Source: Gordionus sp. m RMFG-2023 (Eukaryota; Nematomorpha; Gordioida; Chordodea; Parachordodidae). Taken from it: a stretch of 64,000 bases of DNA. The notes under the pieces are model-generated. The model saw only the letters and a program-made list of their open reading frames with translations, was not told the DNA's origin and ran no database searches. Shown here one piece after another: positions 11,436-25,400 of this stretch. Within the stretch, counting starts at the first letter, position 1; every line of letters starts with the position of its first letter. A program made the translations under genes and the position numbers. Location of the stretch: assembly GCF_954871325.1 (NCBI RefSeq), contig NC_088776.1:18786052-18850051 (forward strand). Reading direction: 5' to 3'.

Positions 11436-13451
11436 CATTCAAGAAAACGAAAGTAATAAAAATCTAATAAATTGGTGTCCTGTATTTTACCAGATTAAGA
11501 TATTTTTTGCCCTTCTTTCGAATATTCCTACCGGCTCTTATGGTTTAAATTGAATTTGTTTATTTTAACTCGAATCGGATTCAGGTTCATGAAAGAAACG
11601 GATTAGGGAATTTGAACACAAGGAAGATAGTTTTTTATTATCAATTTTAAAAATATTAATTTTGAAAATCAAAAATCTCTATTTATTATAATCTCTATAT
11701 GTAGAGCAAAACGTATAATCTTCAATATTTAATCGGCTTTAAAATAAAATTTGTAGTGGCATTTTAAGGTTATAAAAAAGCAATTGTTTTATTTAGATTC
11801 TCAAATAGAAAATATATTTGACATGCCTAATTAAATTTGCGTTCTGATCACTCACCACAAATTTTTAAACTAATTTATTACATTCCAATCATAGTATAAA
11901 TATAGACTGATTTGTATTAAATGACTACAAATAATGTTATATCATAATTTATAACTCAATATGAAAATAAATTTTTTTAACTAAGTTAAAAATTTATTTA
12001 TATTTGTAGTATAGACCCGTAATACTGGAAATCAGGCAATTATTGTATATCTTTTATAAATTGTCTCAAATTTATAGAATAGATCTACACACTGGAATAC
12101 TATTCTGTTCTTGTATCACATTTTCAAATTTTAAAAAAATTCTCACAGTAAATGATTTGATATTGAAAAAAAACCCAGGCATTTTATTTCTTCCCTATGT
12201 GAAGAATAACTATCCTATAGATTTACCATTTTGCCATGAATATTTAAATCATTTTTAATATATATAATAAAGGGAATGTATAACCTCTTGTAAGTTGTAA
12301 CATATAATATATATTAGTTTATATTTATTTTAAAATATTCATAGACCTTGGAGGAGATTTAATTACTTTATGAGAGGAAAAAGAGAGCCTCCTTTTACAC
12401 TAAGTAATGTGAGTGGAACTGGTATAACAATGTGCATTTATTTATGTTATCTTAATTTTTTAATAGCATAAATATCTATGCTGAAGGAATTGTGTATTGA
12501 AGGAAAATTGGATATTTTGAATTGAATAGAATTTTTTTAAAAAAAGTGGATATAACCTTTGCCAATGCAAAACATATAATTAAAAATGGATTAATTCAAT
12601 CTGGTGTTCATATTAAAAACGGCATAACTGGGTTATCAGTTAATTATTATTTTCAACAGACTGCTTTGGGTAAATGGGAGGGGGGGGGGTGTATTATTCT
12701 TAAGAGTAATGGATGAATAAGAGGAAATTAATAAAAATAACGAGGAATATGAATTAATATTAAAAAATGTTAAAAAATTGAGAAGTATTCCCTGTCATGA
12801 CTAGTGAATACAAAATCCACATAAAATCAAAATATATTATCATTTATTACTCAACAATCCAATTCTTATAAAATATTAAATATAACTCTAAGCAGGAAAA
12901 TTTTACAACCAAGATAAATGTTTATTTAATTCATAAGATTTCTAGAATTAGAAATTAAAACACTAGAGGTGAATAAACATCATAAAGGGAGAAGATATAA
13001 GTTGATTATATTTTATTTGATTTTTCTAGATTATTTTATGACTTCGATAAAATAAATGATTTATAAAATTATATATATATATATATATATATAATAGAAC
13101 TCATTTTACTTTCTATTTTTAATTTAAATTGATATTAAATTTATTTCGTTATATTTTTTTTATATAAATTAATGTTTTAATTAATTTTTATTATTTTCAT
13201 TCGTTTTTTCCTCTAATAACTTATGTCAAAATAAATTGTCCTCATATGAATGTTATTTCTCTATCCATTCCACTTAACTTGTATTAAAATATTCGAGACA
13301 GTTTATAGTATAGAGAAGCTATATTTTGAACTCATATCGACTATTATTTGATTTTAACATAATCCACATCTCTCTTATGAATGAATTCGCTTAGAACCTT
13401 AAATAGTATTATTAATGTCTCAAACCCATTTGACCAACCCCGGTTTGATAT
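11436..13451. other. AT-rich intergenic stretch upstream of the membrane-protein gene
   Basis: No confident gene. Two plus frames (12043-12258 and 12522-12716) are open for 64-71 codons. The second reads fairly smoothly up to a poly-G run near 12680 but matches nothing I know. An (AT)n microsatellite lies at 13067-13093. The last few hundred bases before 13452 should hold the promoter and 5' leader of the following gene, but I see no clear core promoter element. Confidence 0.35.
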
Positions 13452-16400
13452 ATGGCATTTCCCCATAAAGCTTTAAATGAGTCAACTCATACAACTATCA
13501 ATTTTTATTTAAACGGAAATGAATTCAATGATAATTTTAACAAAACAGCGGCTCTTATCCAAGCTAATCAAGATGTCAATCAAGTCATACTCAATCTCTC
13601 ATTAGGTCTATTTTTCTTGGGCCTCATTATATCCAGTATCATAACCATCTTTTGCATACTCAAAAGGAAAAGGGAAATGCAAAATTTAGCCGCGAAATTA
13701 TTTCCTAGTGGATCTAAAAATTTGAGTCCCAACGTCCAGAAATCTGGCAAAAACGTTAACCCAAATAATATACTAAGGTTTAAATATAACCTATTTAATT
13801 TTTTTTTATACCTATCTTATCTTTTTGCAGTGGTGTAGCCAGGATTTATCGGGGAGAGGGGACGATTATATATATTTTTGGCAAAATCCTATTTCCCTGG
13901 TCTTAGGCTGAATACTATATTTTTAATTTTGTTTTTTTAAAACATAATATCTTTGTATCATCTCCGTTAACGTTGGCTGAACAATATGAGGCAATAATTT
14001 TATATATACCATATTATGTGCTTTATTAGTGTAAATGTATGCCTTAACTAGTATATATCCAATATAAAGCAAATAATTATTGCAATAATAATAATTCTGT
14101 AGTTTATATGCATAATTAGATTTCATTTTATAGCTTTAATCTGTTTTGTAGGTGGTTTAAAGGGGAAAAAAAATATTGGTTAGATATGAAATAAATTGCC
14201 AAAAATTTTAGCCCTGTTGCCCCAACTAACTGAAAAAGATGTTGAAATAGAATAGGGCCCCCCCCCCACGGGGTGAAAAAACAAGTTTTAATATTTCGAT
14301 CCAAGATTAAAATTTTTTACTCTAAAAATTAGAGATATATACATTCCTCTAAACATTAAAAATACGTATTTTTAATTTTTAAAAGGAAATTATGCCAGAG
14401 CATAAAGGAAATTACGCATTATGGCAGAATGGAGAACAAATATATAGTTCGAGTTAATATTTAGTACCTTCCATATTAGTTTTTCAATCAATTTAAGACA
14501 AAATAAAGTCAAATTATAAGAGCATGATGTCCGGCAAACTTCTGTAAACATTAACATTGAAATTTATAGAAATCATCAGTACGTATCTTGTACATTTTAG
14601 TGCTTCAACCCTTTTGTTAGATAGTTTAAAGATAAACACATTATTGACAAAATAGAATAAATTGATAAAATAGAATAAATTGACAAAATAGAATAAATTG
14701 CCTGTCCTCCTAAGACGAAATGATATAATCACTTTATATCTAAGTGTGTCAATATGTAATGCCTAATTAGACTTAATTAATCAATCAATAAGGTAAGTCA
14801 AACCAAATATCCAATATGTAATGCCTGATTAGTACATACTAATTTATCAATTAGTTTTTAAAATCAATAGATAAAAACCAGTTAGGAGCGAAATAAAAAT
14901 AACGGCACGCCTTAGGCTGAATCTAAATACCGAAATTGCGATTCAAAGAATAATTACGTCGAAATATATTAAGGATTCTTTTTCCATGATTATATTTTTG
15001 AATCTTATGGTTCTATAATCGATATAATTTGTTCTTTTAGTTTATTCAATAGATCGAAATATTTTAAATCGAATTATATTTTCAAAAATTTAATATGAAT
15101 CTATCTCATATTAAGACGCAGTCCTAAGCCTAAACTTATCAAACTTTTTAAAGCCCTATAGCTTATGCCAATATTTAATGCTTAAATATAATACATTAAT
15201 ACTTCAATCTGTTTGGTAAACAGTATGAATAAAAGTTATTTGCAAAATAAAAGTAATTCTAAAATTGGTATCAAGATAAGATGAACGAAAAATATAGAAG
15301 CATTAAAATGATTATATATAATAACAAAAAGAAATAAACGAAATATATAAAAAACATCATACATGGTAAAAAAATCAACTTTTTGTGGTATTTTGAAATA
15401 AGAGACTCAATGTCTATGCCTGCCCCTTTACTTTAAATGTTTAGTAGCAATTGCATAAAAAAGAAGTCAAATAGAGTTGTGACATCTTTGGAAAATGCGA
15501 TACCAAAATAAGATGGATTAGTTACGGTGAAATGGGAAAAGATTACAATAGATGATTTTTACGTTAAACTAAGGTTGAGCGATTGTTAAGTAACGTAATA
15601 AAAATATCACGTGCACCTTTACATTCAAAAATGGTAAAGTTCAAACGTATATCTCATACAAATTATAGCTTCTGTGGTAAGAGTTCCTTTTTTAAATTAA
15701 AAAAATTATCAATTTCTTTGCACATATGTTTATTTTTCAATAAAAATAAACTAATGATAAAGTGCGCTGTGCATTTTTGCATACATTTTTCTAAAAAACC
15801 ATGCACATAGGAGTACTGAGGAAATGCTTAGATGTTGGCTAAATGTATTGCTATGCATTGATGGCAAGGCCTGATGGGCTATGGTAATCTAAGCATAAAA
15901 GGAGATTGTGATAAATACTTAATTTTATTAGACACCAAACCTACTAAATTCGATAAAATCCAACAGTTACTTAGAGCTGTGTAGAATAAATTGTTAAATT
16001 TTTTAAAAATAATCCCCTCTCGAATTTTAAAAATTTATTAAAATTGGGTTATTTTTGTCGGAGGGTATTTTTGTTTGACTCCTTTTTGTCCGGTGTCTTT
16101 TTGGCCAGCAGGACAATTAAGTCCCAAATTTATAATTTATTACAGATATTTTTATGTGAAAATTTTATTATAAGAAATGTGGCTATTGTATTGTTTAGAA
16201 TTATAAAATCTAAGAAAGGGTTTTACAAATTAAAAAAGTATACTTTCGCTTTGATATCAATACAAAAATATTATAAAACACAATTTTACCTAATCATGTA
16301 TTCCATGGTGAGGAGAGAAAGAGTTTTTCTTCCAACCACTCATTTATTTGTAAACCAAAAAGTTATATGAATTATAAAAATCAAAAGAAAATTTAAAAAT

Positions 16401-19400
16401 CTTGGTCCATTATAAATATTATTAATTTTTAATATGGTATTAAATCTGAGTAACATTACATTATATATGATTTATTATTCTAAAACCAGAAATAATGACA
16501 TTATATAAATATTATTTTATAAAAAAAACTTTATTTGGGAGTTTTTACTAGAGAAGTTCTAATATAATATTTAAAAAATCGATAAACTATCATTTGAGCA
16601 ACATGAATATTATAAAGATCTTTATTATGTAGAAGTTACATTATTCTAGAAATATATAATATTTTTAAAATAATTCTTCTTAAGGCACTTTAATGTATAA
16701 TTCATAAGAATTTATCTTAAAATTAATTTTAAAATATTTTTCTACCATAGACATTAGTTGTCATATTAGTGTTTTTCTGCTTGAGTTATATTAAAAAATT
16801 AATATTTTTATAAAGATCCTCTATATAGTTTGTATGCATGTTAAATAATCCTTCATAATATCCTGCATGCTTACCTGCAGATATCGATTACAGTTAATTT
16901 TAGATTTACCCACAAAATTATATTTAACAATAAATATATAAATAAATACTTATTAAAACATTGGATATTATAAGAGTGAAAAAAATTATTTTATGCAATA
17001 CTTATGTATTATAAAATGATAAAAAGTTATTGAATTTCATTTAAATAAATATAATGTTATCATGATAACTATAGTTATAAGCCACCAATGATGCCTTAGG
17101 CTGCTAGAAGAAGCGGGCCAATATCTGCCAATTAGGGTCTGGGAGAAAAAAGTTTCCAGCCTTGGGATTTCGAGAAAATATGATAGGTTTCATGATAAAA
17201 AGAGATATAAATAAATATATCTTGTATCAATTTTTAAAAATTAGACACATATTTATATAATTTAATATTAATATACAGTAAATTATAATTTAAGTTCTAC
17301 TTTATAGAAAATGCCAAATTTATATTCTTAAAATTCGTTTATGTATGGGGGGAGAGGGGATAAACACTATGTCGATGTCGAAACTAGTAATCATTCTATC
17401 TAAACTTTATATTAATATATCGCTAATTACCGATGTATTAAATTTACAATGCTATTATTTTGCCTCACACCTCCTTGGTCAATAATACCTAAACATATGA
17501 TTCTTTATATCCCCTCCCCCCCCCCCAAAAAAAAAAAATCTAAAACTATTACATAACATACATAACTTTAGATGATATATGTTTTTTAATGATAAAAATT
17601 TTTTGATATTCAATTTCATTTTATTCTTCAATATATAAAAGGTCACACTCACATCATATATAACATAATATAGACTAAAAATCATGACTAGACTAATTTC
17701 TAGCTATCCTTTTTCTTTTTATATCTTTTCAAATTAGTTATTAATTTTTATAATACAATTATAATGAATATAATTTTAAAAGTAGCTTAATCTTTTATCG
17801 TTCTTTTTCAGCATATTTTCTTTATATATTTATATTACATATCATATTTTTCCCATTTATTAAATAAGCACCGAAGCATCGATGCAGGCTAAAGTTAAGA
17901 GTAGAGAAGAACTGATAATGGATATAATTGATGATATGCCAGAAGATCTAAAAATTGCCCCTGATGCATATGAAAATAGTTGGATGAGAAAGGGTTACGA
18001 TTATGCAATCCTAGATCAACAACAAAACAGTCCTATGAACCAACAAATTAGACCCCAGGGACTCGTTAACCAAAGTAAAATTCTATTATGGAATATTTTT
18101 ACATTATTTTTTTAAATAAATATATCGAACATATATTTGAAACCTAAAAAATTAATATGAGCAGATCTTTATACAATATCAGTAAATATTCAAATAAAGT
18201 ATAACCCATGACCGGAAAAAATATTATTATATATATAATTTTGTGCGGAATTTGAAGAAAGTATAAATTTAATAAGAGAACGTTGTTAATCTTTATGGCT
18301 CGTTTTTGAATAAAAATATTTTCAAAATGATTACCTGAGTTTAAAAATGACTAAATTAATTAGTTTTCATCAATATTTTCTAATCATTTATTTTTCAGAA
18401 TGTGCTAAAATTATATTGGTTAATTTTTTATAAGCAACAAATGTTGCATGTTTCACAAAAATACTAAAACACTGATTTAACAGTTACATATAGGAATTAA
18501 TTTAAAATCTATTAGTGCTTTAAAAACTAAGTAGAATAAATAATAAGTGGGCTATAAGTAAAATAAGCATGATTATATCATACAGACATTTATGGTGTAT
18601 AATTTGTGTGTGCATGAATTCAATAAAATATCTCATTAATTTTTAATCTTTCTCCAAAAGAAATTATTTAGAAGTCCTCTATTATACTCAAGATACCAAT
18701 CATTAATAAATATTCATATTCCAGTTATTTTATCAATATTATATTTACGCTATAGTATAATTATTTTTTTAAAATGCAGGGTGAGTCTAAATTTAAAAAA
18801 AGAAGCTATATACATTCTAACATTATCTGTACAGTAGAGAGACAGGTTTATTTTTAAGTTTGGATATATTTTATATTTTAACATTGAAATCAATCAATTT
18901 CATTCTAATACTATTTATTCCAAATAAGGGAGACCAGAGTAAAGCGATTGATAGGATGTGAATAATTTTAGCCCTTGAGTATAAAGACATTAAATTTGTT
19001 GTAAATAAAGATGTATTTTTATATATAATTTCTTACCTATTTTTTTTGACAAATGTTTGCTTTGGTTTGATATATATTTCCAAAAACCTCTTTTTAATAC
19101 ATAAATTTTTAAAATCACCTAATTAGTATTTTTTTTTCTTTTAACAAATTATAATTCTAATGATTTATAATGTTGTACATAGGTTGCTTAAATTCTAATT
19201 TTTGAAAGTTTTTAGCTTAGTTAGAAGTCATGCAATAATGAGTTATTTGATAAATATTGGGTAAAACAGCTATGGGTAAAACGGTGAAAATGTTCCATCT
19301 GATTAAAGCTGCAAAAAAACAAATTTTCAAATATTTACTCTTTAAACAATATAAAAATATTTTTGAAAAATGCAACATTATAATAGTCTGCGTAATATAT

Positions 19401-22400
19401 GAAATTAAAATTTAAAAAATAATCGCTAAAATAAAGAATATTTAAAAAATACGAAGTTCCTAAAATGGACACTAGTGTTGTTAGAGCGCCCGATTTGGGA
19501 CGATTCTTTAAAACGACCCGATTAAAATTTTAGCCAAAATAATATTATGTAGGCCTCGAGATTTGGCAAATAGTGGTCCAAACCTTTCTGCCATCTATGA
19601 GAAAAATATAGACTTACATAATATTATTTTGGCTAAAATCTTAATCGGGCTGAATGATATTTTTGATAATTTTTTTATATTCCCTTATTGTAATTTATTA
19701 TATATTAGTTTACAAAAAAGTAATAAATATATGTCAAAATTTCTAATATTTTATTCAATAAAACAATAAAGTTATGTTCAATTTTATTTTAACCACTACC
19801 AAGTGCTTAGTCATTTTACACTGGACACGGGGTTCAATTGCATAAATCGCTGATTTCACAGAATTTTTTATAACTCCTAAAGTATTATAGCTAGAGAGCT
19901 TCATTTTTTTTACTTTTGTAGTTAAAGAATTGGGCTATATAATAAACTATAATTTATTCTGTTTTACTTTTGTTTTAATATGGTAAAAATGCAAAATATC
20001 GATCGTTTTATCCTAGTCTCTCCTAATTGGGGTCAATGTTAGAGATACAATCAAAATTTTAAGGCATCTTCCTAACAATGCGTTTTTAATGCGGTAGTTT
20101 AAAAATGTTTCTCATAATTTAATTGCTTCTAGATAACACCCTTATTTTTAATATAAGCTGATTATGAAATATTTTGTAATGAAAAAATTTTTTATTAGGT
20201 ATAAGAGCAAAAATGAGCATTATTTATAAAGAACGAGATATTAATATATGGATTATATAAATTAAAAGATTTTAAACCATGAGGTCTGTAATTCATCAAT
20301 TAAAATTATTTGTGTAACTTTGATTTAATTGGTACCATAGTCCATCATTTTCCTCCATAAAATAATCTAATTCATTATTAAATTATTACTTTAGTAAATT
20401 TTTATTATTATCATAAACAGTAAAAGAATATTAATGTTAATTTAATGAATCCATTTTAAACGCAAGAAAAATATCAAAATATTTTAATATTAAAAAGTTC
20501 TTAAAAACTATGTAAAATGGTTAAAAAAAAATCCCATGAAATATCTTCTTATATCATGATATATGCTTTAAGCTATTTTTTCTTTTTACCATATTGGAAG
20601 AACTTTAATTTTTATATATAGATAATCTTATTATGTCCTAATTAACAATAATAGTAGTAGCTTTATGTATTTTAATTTTATTTATCAAATATAATAGGAT
20701 AGTTTTTTACAGGGATCCAAACCGAAACAAATATCGGTTCAGTTCAGGTTCGGATAAAAATAACGGTTCAAGATTCAGGTTCGGTTTGTAAAAAATTAAA
20801 ATATCGGTTCGGCTCGAACCTCTAAAAACCGGCTTAAACATTTTTATATTCAAATCTACATTCGAATTATGTATAGGGAGGTATATTTTTTTTTATTTCA
20901 TCATAAAATAAAAAACACATACATAAAACCTTCATTTTTATTAATTGCATATTATAAAATAATATTTAAATTATAAATAATTCAAATAAATATCAATGAT
21001 TAATTTTAATATGAACAATATTTAACTTTATTTACTTAAAATTTTTTTATTAGGCCTCACAATTAATATATTTTCAAGATTCGTCTCACTCAAATTGCAT
21101 CTATAAAGAGATGGTATAAATTTAATTGTTGAAAAACATCTTTCCACACTAATTTGAGTAGCTGGCACTGCCAGTATGAAACAATTTACATAATTCTGGG
21201 CATCGATTACTCTGATTTCTCCAATAGTTTAAAATATTCATAGTTTTATTTAACCTAGGTTCTTTAGAAAAATTAACTAAAATATTTCTAATATTCTCCG
21301 ATTTTTTTAACAGATTTTGTTTGTTACCATCTTTTTTTAAAGAAGATTTTCTACTAAATCCTTTTTTAGATGAAGATACATTAACCGGCATTGATTCACC
21401 TTCACTAGAATGCTCCACTCTTATAAAATAGTTTAATTCAATGTTATGCCATATTTTAATAATATGCTCTCTAGACTTGGTTTTTCTTAGTCAGAAGCAG
21501 TTGGTTGATATCTATATAATATCATTAAAAAAATCTTATTATTTTATGAATAGATATAAAAATATATAAAGTAAAATAAAATTATAAATTAAGGTAAATA
21601 AAATTATCAATTAAATTTATATAAGATATAATATATTTTTAAAACATAGCTTAAATATAAATATAGGCATGACAAAAGGCATTGTTGTTTAAAAGTTGTT
21701 TCTCTCTAAAATTCATAGTTATTATTGAACCAGCAAAGGGTTAAGTAAAATATAAATGTCTAATTTAACTTTTAGACATATGCCATAAAAATCCCCTAAG
21801 GTTATCTGCCCAAGTTGTAAGTTCTTGGTAGCTACTATAATTGGCTTTATTTATCAACCTTATAATTGCTTCCCATTCCAAAGCTGTAAAATAAAGTTCA
21901 TGTATGATACTGATAATTCCTCACACATATCTTTTAATTCATTCAATCTCTCTTGCATGTCATAGGTTGATAACAATCTATGATAAGCCAATATAGATCT
22001 TTCTAAGTTAAATTTTTTATGATTGATATCTATTTTGTCCTTAGCTTCTTGCACGCAGCACGAGCATTAATAATTATATTAGAAACTGAGCAATTTTTTA
22101 ATGCATGATTACAAGTTGTAAGGTATGAGAAGCACATCTTATATTTATAATATTATATTGAGAATCATTAAGATTGATTGTTAACATCAGGTACATTTGT
22201 GTTCAAATCTATATTTTGTATTTGTTCTTCTTCATCATTTTCAGGCATTTGATTGTCTTCATCACTATCCTCAAAGAATAATTTTATTATCTTAATAAGA
22301 TTTGCCCCATTGTCAGTTGTTATTGTGCATATTTGAGATGTTTTGATTTCATAATCATTTAATTAAAAGTATTTGTAAATTTTCTGTAGTGGGTCGTTCA

Positions 22401-25400
22401 AAAGTTTCTTTAATTGCTAGTGTTCTTAAAACAATTTTTGCTTTTTGAATATACTGAAGATTAATCCCAATAATGGACCTGTCTAGACGACATTCAATTT
22501 TTAGAGATAATAACTTACCATTAATTTCTTTGATTATATTTTGCCAAATACTTAAGACTTATTCTACAATATTTGATTAAATATTTGAGAATTAATTTTA
22601 GTATTACCGTCTTCTAATATAGGATCAAGAATTTTTTTAAAACCGTTATCATCGATTAATTTGAATGGTCTGCCATTAAAAGTGGGCAACTCAGTACTAG
22701 CATCGATTATTATTTATTTTATTTAGTTTTACTGATACTGTTTGATCTTTTAATGCTTCTTCTATCGTCTGTTGGCTTAGTGAGATAAACTTTTTATTTT
22801 ATTAGGCTTTTGTTGTGACATTTTGTTAATTTTATAGAATTCTAGATGATAGTTTCTTTTTAGGTGACGCTCAAGATTTATGATGGCCTTTCATATTTAT
22901 TTGACAATTAGTAATATTATTTGATGTGTCATTTATAATAGTATATGTAAATAATTTATGTATTGGATTTAATTTTCTCTAGGCATTATAATTTATAAGC
23001 TTAAAATATTTAAAAAATGCAGTAAAATGGCAATATACTAGTTTATAAAAATTATGACTGACACTTATCAATCAAATGTGATTGATGATAATCTTTGAAA
23101 CAATTCTAATATATTTAAAATTTTTGCAAGTAATAACTTACACATAAAATCATGAGGCTCGAACCGGTTCAGAGGCATTTTAGCGGTTCGGTTCAGGTTT
23201 GGTTTGATCCCTGGTTTTATAGTTTTCGTGTGCAAAATTATTATTTTTCCAAAATATATAATAAACTATAACCTAGGGAATAAGTACTAAATCCAACAAA
23301 AACCTCTAAGAATTGGGTATCTCGCTTATATCTCTTATAGATTTTTTTAAAGCAATATTGAGAATAATAAGATGATAGGGGATTAAACAATTATATTTGG
23401 AGTTCTTAAAAAATCGCTATAAATGTGGAAATGTGTTCAACATTTCAAATTGGGGAATCTTAATGATATTTTTCCCTGGCACTTAATATAATTATTTTTA
23501 ATACAACTTTTAAAATTTTCTAGGAGGTATAAACGAGTTTCCTAATTTTAACAATTTTTGTTTTAGCAATTTAGAAAGGGAACCGAGGTTAGAGCATTAA
23601 GACATTCACTTGACCTGATCAATTTTTTAAATATAATTTTAGTAAATTTATTTCTATTTTCTAAATCCTATTTCTATTTTATACCCAATGCCTTATTTTG
23701 GAGTTATTCAATATTATATAATGTAAAAGAAAATTAATTAATTAAGTAAAAATATTTGATAATTATTTTTAACCTCAATCGCCTATGATTTTTATGCTAC
23801 CCCCCCTCCCCCCCCCACCTTCGATGGTATCTAATATATACTAACAACATCAGCTCACTTAATAATAAATAAATTGTGATACACATATATTTCCACCAAA
23901 AAAGGTATAAAACAGGGGTTCAAACCGAACCCGAAGAAGAAAACTCGGGTAACCCCCCGAACCCGAGAATTTTATTTGAACCCGGGTTCAATGTATTGTT
24001 TAAATAAATTAATATAAGATATTTGTATAATTGTAAATACAAATATTAATAATTTCCTTGACATTTTATAATATTTTCAAATTTCCATTTAAGAAGTGTT
24101 AATAAATTTTAAACAACTTAATTCATTTACTCCATATTTAAATTTTTAAAATTTATTCTCAAAGATTCCTATTGGATTGTAAATAAATTTTAAACAATTA
24201 AATTCATTTACGCCATTTATTTTTAATTTTTAACTTATTCTCAAAGATTATTAATTAGAAATGAAAATGAACAAGTCAATGTAAAAATTATTATATTGGA
24301 TATTTTAATTTAAAGAAATATGTCTAAATAAAATTTTTTGAATCTATACATGACTTTGCTTTGTATTTTTAACTATATTTGCCTATAAATAAAATAAAAA
24401 ATTATTTTTTATACCAAATTTATGTCTAGTTTTTTAATTATGATTTAAATATAGAATATTTTTTTTTATTAATTTAAAAATTTCTTAAACCCGAGCTGAA
24501 CCCGGAACCAAACCCGGGTTCAAAAATATTTCCCTGAACCGAACCCGAACAGAACCAACCTATTTTTTTTAACTTTAAACCGAACCCGAACCCGGGTAAA
24601 AATTTTGCCGGGTTCGCATCCATGGTATAAAATATTAATATATTGTGTTTTAAAAATTATTATCATCCATTGAGTATAAGGATTAAAATGAAAGAATATA
24701 TACCAGTAGTACATCGTTATAGTCTAGCAAAACATAAATTTTAGAGAATAGAAATGCGCGGATCCAGGGGAGGGACTCAGGGGTTGTAACTTACTCCTTG
24801 AGAAAGCAGTTTTTAAAACTGCGATATTTGGAATTATTATTTAATATCTATCTATCCTTTTGTTTGACCAACTATACTTTTTATAATTTTTTTAATTTAT
24901 CTAAAATACTTATTTACATTTTAAATGTTTTCCATTTTATTCCAGGATATCAAAATAAACACAATATCTTAGAACAAAAATTAATAAAGATTTGTAAAAA
25001 AATTTAAATAATTTTAGGTAATAATTAAATTTATTAGATGAACTGGAAAAGATAACCGCTTAGAAACAAAATATTAGAAAAGGGCAATTGGAAATTTAAA
25101 TAATTTTTAAAAAGCAGAATACTAATTAAATCCTACAAATGACAAAAAATCAAAGATCTATGTAAGATAAGTTGTATAGAACGCTTTGAAAATTTGAGAA
25201 CTCGATACAATTAATTGATAAAATTGTGATTCGATATCATATCCATATTTATATGATGAAGAATCTCACTATTATCTCCTTGGAAAGGATTGTAATTGAT
25301 ATTCAGAATCGGGAACAAAGGCGAATGGCATTCTGTATACGCTTCAACGATTTGAAAATATTATCGCGTTAGTATTAAATAAAATTATATTATTCTATTT

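Noticed and set aside
13452-13777. KCNE-like potassium-channel subunit, suggested by a glycosylated short N-terminus and one membrane segment
   Set aside because: The topology is similar but no characteristic KCNE sequence after the membrane segment is present, and the predicted tail is much longer.
16044-16370. 108-codon plus frame
   Set aside because: It begins in a repeated TTTTTGTCCG-like phrase and continues through low-complexity AT-rich DNA; no domain or splice context supports it.
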